Of a DNA stretch of 64,000 nt, positions 58,951 to 64,000 are shown in pieces. The DNA lies in contig OU015493.1 of the NCBI GenBank assembly GCA_907164885.2, positions 122,462,693 to 122,526,692 of the forward strand. Direction: 5' to 3'. Both the position numbers and the translations under genes were made by a program. Below the pieces are notes generated by a model, which was not told the origin of the DNA, did no database searches, and worked only from the letters and a program-made list of their open reading frames with translations. The DNA is from Dolomedes plantarius (Eukaryota > Arthropoda > Arachnida > Araneae > Dolomedidae). How positions within the stretch are numbered: the stretch's first letter is position 1; each line of letters opens with the position of its first letter.

Positions 58951-59720
58951 GATTAAAAAACATTAGTTAAATATTGAACGCTTTGGCACAATACTAGTCC
59001 GGACTTGTTAAATTTATGCGGTACGAAAACTTGAGAACGTTTTTTCAGCATTTAAATCGCTACAAATAGCAATTAATTAATTGTTTGATTGAAAAAAATA
59101 CCGCATTTTAAAAATTACCTGAAAATATTGATTTTATTCTAATTTATGAGATTTTACTGATACATTTTTTTAATAGAACGAACAGTTTTACCACAATATT
59201 TCAAAGTAATTCTCCTGATACGGTCCACGTTTGCTTTAAATATTTTTTATTTATTAGCTAGTTGAAAGCAGTCTTCACTAATGATGAAATGATCACTTTT
59301 GCTTCCAGTTTAATTAAAATTTATTAAAAAGAAACAGTTCTTTCGGAGGCAGTGAAGAGAAAATAAGAAAAAACCCGAGCATGAGTAAAAGGAACTTCTC
59401 TAAGGAATATTAAGTTTAACGTGTAAGTCAACGGAAGGTAATATACATAATGTTAATATTTTATGAACTTTTAAAACCGAAAGGAATCTAATTATAGTAA
59501 AGCATTCAGAACTGAGAATAAGAACGTCATGAGTGTCATGGTGTAGATAAAAAAATATTCATTTGATGCACACTATAAGGAAATTCTTATATTCAACACA
59601 AAGTAATTGCTTTGAAAATTAGTGGATTGAATATTTAACTATCACATACTTCTCTTCCTATATCTGTTACGCTAAAATTATTACTTAACTTGAAACACGA
59701 AATTTTTCCTTATAACTAAA
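58951..59720. other. Non-coding interval
   Basis: No gene or recognised repeat. Confidence 0.5.
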
Positions 59721-60486
59721 CTAGCTGAATACCCGTGCTTCACTACGGAGTACATTCAAATTAAATACAACGGTCAATGTATGCAGTTAATGCCAAAAAA
59801 AAAGTATTTATAATAAATACAACGGTCAATGTATGCAATCGATACCAAAAAATATATATATTTATAAAAAAAATTGTAACGGATTTTTATAGGCAAAATA
59901 ATGTAGAAGAAAATATTCAAATTAAATCTAAAAAAACATATTAAAGAATATAGTACAGTTAATATAGTAGAGTTTGAGGAACATTTCTTTTACTTTATTT
60001 TAATATTGTTTTAGGTAATGTCCAATCGTCTGCCGCATTGTAAAGAAAAAAATTGTCAATTTATTTCGTTGTTATGCACGTGAAGCAAAATTAATATAAT
60101 GTATCACAAAAAGAAAAGAAACCACGTGATCAGCATTTAATAAATTAAATTATAAAAATTAATCTTTAAAAATTCCCCAAAATTCAGAAAACGAAGGCAA
60201 AGATTCGAAAAAGATTTCATTTTAAAGAAATTTTTATGATCTTTCTTGTGATATAAATTTTATAACCCTCAGATTATTATTTTAAATGAAAACTTTAAAG
60301 AATGTTACAAAAACAGCTTAAGAATTTAATTTAAAAAAAATCTGAGAAGAATTTTTAAAAAATCTTTCTTAGTGCACCCCTACATTATAAGAAGAATTGC
60401 CATGCAAAATTTCAACCCTTTAGGTCCAGGGGTTTGGTCTGTGCGTTATCTGTCAGTCAGTTACGGAAATGTTTTATATTTATAGA
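59721..60486 (-). mobile_element. Non-autonomous Helitron, copy G
   Basis: Plus strand CTAGCTGAATACCCGTGCTT (59721) to TTTATAGA (60486), flanked by A and T. The hairpin CCGT / ACGG precedes CTAG in element orientation. 766 bp. Confidence 0.82.
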
Positions 60487-61857
60487 TAAATACAAATTCC
60501 AATGGACCCCCCCCCCAAAAAAAAGAGGGTAATTTAACATTTCTTTTTCTTTCTTTTTTAAAATGAGAAACTTTGTCAATACATAGTTCCCGTTTATCAT
60601 CTTAGGGACACAATATATTTAGTTTAACTCCACGTGATTAGAAATAAAATCAGTGGAAAAAATACCTTTGAATGAATTACATAAATTCATTCAAACATAA
60701 CAAAATATAAAAACCCTTTCATTTCATAATATCGGATTTTCATTTATTTAAAGACCTTGGATGAAAGAATTGGTTGTTTTTTTCCCTTAACAATTATAAT
60801 TCCTACTGTGAAGAGGAAAATCACACATCCGCAAAATCCTGTTTATGATGAAAGCTTCCTAGAAAAGTCACTTTTGATTTTCCTAACCAAAATGTTCATT
60901 CAAAAAAATCTCTAATGTTTGTTCTTGCAAGAGTTATTAAAATCTAATTTAGGATAAAATGGGAATGCAAAATATGTCTAAAAGTGAGTTCTTTTGGAAG
61001 AACTGCTGCAAATAGAATAACAATTAGAAACACATTAGAAAATTTTTTAAAAATTTGATAAATGTTTCTAATAGTTATCACTTAGATAACAGCTGCGTAT
61101 GAAGAAAACAGGTTTTTAACCTACGATTATCTTTTTTGCCAGCTGGCTGTATGAGCATAAAACTTTTGTTTAATATTAATGCTATTTGGAGGTTTTAGCT
61201 TAATTCTTTAGATTGGAAACACCAATTTTATGCTTTTCCCCTATGATTGAGATTTTTCTTAAAATATGTTTAAAAAGGCAAGTTGTTTAAAGATTGTGAG
61301 AACTTAAGATTCGGTAAGCCCTCTCGAAATCTTAAGTAAATAAACAAAAAGCTAAGTTTCCTGATATAGAGCTTCAAGACATATATATGGATTTCTAAAT
61401 TTAAAAAAAAAATTACTCTTGAAAAAAACTGGTTTTTACTCCATATTTACCTTTAGGAGAAAAATTTTACATTTCACTGTTTTTTCCTATAATGCCCCAA
61501 ACACTAATTTTTGCTTTGATTCTGGGAAAAAAAGCCTACATTTCCTCATTTTTTAAGCTTGAATATTAGAAATTCATAGGTGATCAGTAAAAAAAAAATC
61601 TTGCATTGTAAGGTAAATTGCCTTTGCTAAATTTTATTGGTTTAACTTTATTAGTTTAAATTTTAATTAGACCACTAATTACGGACATTTAAGTAAATTT
61701 TAGTAAAGTGTGACGACGTTAAAATGTTAATTCTCATTGAAACTAAATGTCCTATTAATTTTTTTTAGATTATTTTTCAATTACCGAATAATTTAACTAA
61801 GAAAATTAAATAAATATAGTCGTTATAAAGAAAAGTTAAAAGGTATGCAAATTGTTC
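60487..61857. other. Non-coding interval upstream of the SLC6 gene
   Basis: No open frame of note. A C-run is at about 60507-60514. It is free of recognisable elements, unlike the rest of the window, and may hold the promoter or upstream non-coding exons of the transporter gene, but I see no defined motif. Confidence 0.45.
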
Positions 61858-61910
61858 AAAATTTACTAATGTAAAAAAGCAAACATTTCTTTTTTACATT
61901 AGTAAATTTT
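61858..61910. repeat. Perfect inverted repeat, 22-bp arms
   Basis: The arms at 61858-61879 and 61889-61910 are exact reverse complements (core TTTACTAATGTAAAAAAG), with a 9-nt loop. About 430 bp before the SLC6 start codon. Confidence 0.9.
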
Positions 61911-62125
61911 TAACATTTTCATTTACAGATTCCATTATAGTATTAAACCTAAAACATTAGCTTATTCGTGCATATTTATATTTTCTTTCCAGTATTCTAC
62001 CCCGTTTTTCCATTTCTTTTATCTCAAATTCGCTCGCTGAATAAAATTCCTTTAAAATATTCTCCCCTCCCAAATAGATAGGGTTAAGTGTCGCTTGCAG
62101 ACCATTTTTTGGTGAATTATTCTTC

Positions 62126-62341
62126 TTGACGGAGAGAAACAAAAACCAAATTATCAGCGAAAAAGTTTCTTCGGAAACTGGCATCGGTGTGAGCGCGCCC
62201 TCTGCCGGGATCCAAATTTCTCCCCAGAATCAACAGATGACATCCAATGGACCGGAGCTTTTATTCGCCGTCTTGAGCGCGGGAAAAGTTGAACCGGTCG
62301 ATTGCAGATTTTTAATCCGTACGGAGACGATTATTTGAGTT
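62126..62341 (+). promoter_or_regulatory. Probable 5' untranslated region with an in-frame upstream ORF
   Basis: An ATG at 62126 opens a 70-codon frame ending TGA at 62336-62338. It is in the same frame as the transporter start and three bases before it. The stretch is GC-richer than the surrounding DNA, as an exon would be. It could be a translated upstream ORF, part of the leader, or chance. Confidence 0.4.
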
Positions 62342-62561
62342 ATGTCTGTCCCTAATTCCAACTCCAAGAGTTCGCTGAAGGCGGAACTGCAGGGGGAAGA
62401 GGTGCGGACTATAGTAGTCTCTCCGCCCGCTCTCACAGAGACCGACGACGGCCGTGAGACTTGGGACAAAAAAGCCGAATTTTTACTAGCCGTGATAGGT
62501 TTTGCCGTGGATCTTGGAAATGTGTGGAGATTTCCCTACATATGCTACAGAAATGGTGGAG
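62342..62561 (+). CDS. SERT: Serotonin-transporter-like SLC6 gene, first coding exon (partial)
   Basis: A sodium- and chloride-dependent neurotransmitter transporter of the plasma membrane that clears amine transmitter from the synapse. The exon encodes 73 residues plus one base. An in-frame TGA at 62336-62338 fixes ATG 62342 as the first possible start. Residues 1-40 are a polar cytoplasmic tail. [18 protein letters not shown] leads into the first membrane segment, with [15 protein letters not shown]57 is the amine-binding Asp of monoamine transporters (Asp98 of human SERT). Gly after VDL favours serotonin over dopamine transporters, which usually have Ala. The reading leaves homology exactly after NGG at the donor GTAAGA (62562), the expected intron within the NGGG motif (phase 1). 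The remaining exons lie outside the window. The open frame running on to 62590 is intron. Confidence 0.88.

Positions 62562-64000
<1,439 letters not shown>

Overview
The window is eukaryotic, AT-rich and dominated by transposable elements. The only recognisable host gene is the first coding exon of a serotonin-transporter-like SLC6 gene at the right end (62342-62561, + strand, ending at a splice donor). The element mix (BEL/Pao, Tc1, many MITEs, a tRNA-derived SINE, Helitrons, an RNase H-bearing LINE) together with the arthropod-like SLC6 protein suggests an arthropod. An arachnid, probably a spider, is my best guess, but this is inference, not proof.

Layout. 1-8722: a decayed BEL/Pao LTR retrotransposon (minus strand, LTRs 646-1035 and 6902-7291) inside a duplicated segment. 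A solo LTR of the same family (8191-8583) sits in a palindromic MITE. 11154-12565 and 26879-28286: two Tc1-like transposons, both with an intact 346-residue DD34E transposase. 13923-14277 and 39300-39651: two copies of a tRNA-derived SINE. 14489-19292: a dead Tc1/mariner-type element into which a 4.0-kb element (15160-19175) has jumped. That element has 8-bp target duplications, terminal inverted repeats of about 0.7 kb and a decayed gene whose C-terminal part has the acidic motif series of FEN1/XPG nucleases. 19489-20658 and 56734-58942: hAT elements. 24411-25130, 28287-29188, 33175-33726, 34790-35211, 38686-39262, 39838-40294, 49149-49734, 50217-50733 and 50846-51031: non-autonomous elements of several superfamilies. 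25151-25872, 35693-37922, 40970-47588, 56921-57860 and 59721-60486: one non-autonomous Helitron family. It includes a three-unit head-to-tail array and one copy split by a second Helitron-like element and a 3.9-kb LINE.

The elements nest in layers: LINE within Helitron, Helitron within hAT, LTR within MITE, and 4-kb element within mariner. This gives relative insertion ages. Apart from the two Tc1 transposases, every element-encoded gene seen is broken. No rRNA gene, CRISPR array or bacterial-type operon is visible, and I identified no true tRNA gene; the only tRNA-like sequences are the SINE heads. Spacer regions are described as such.
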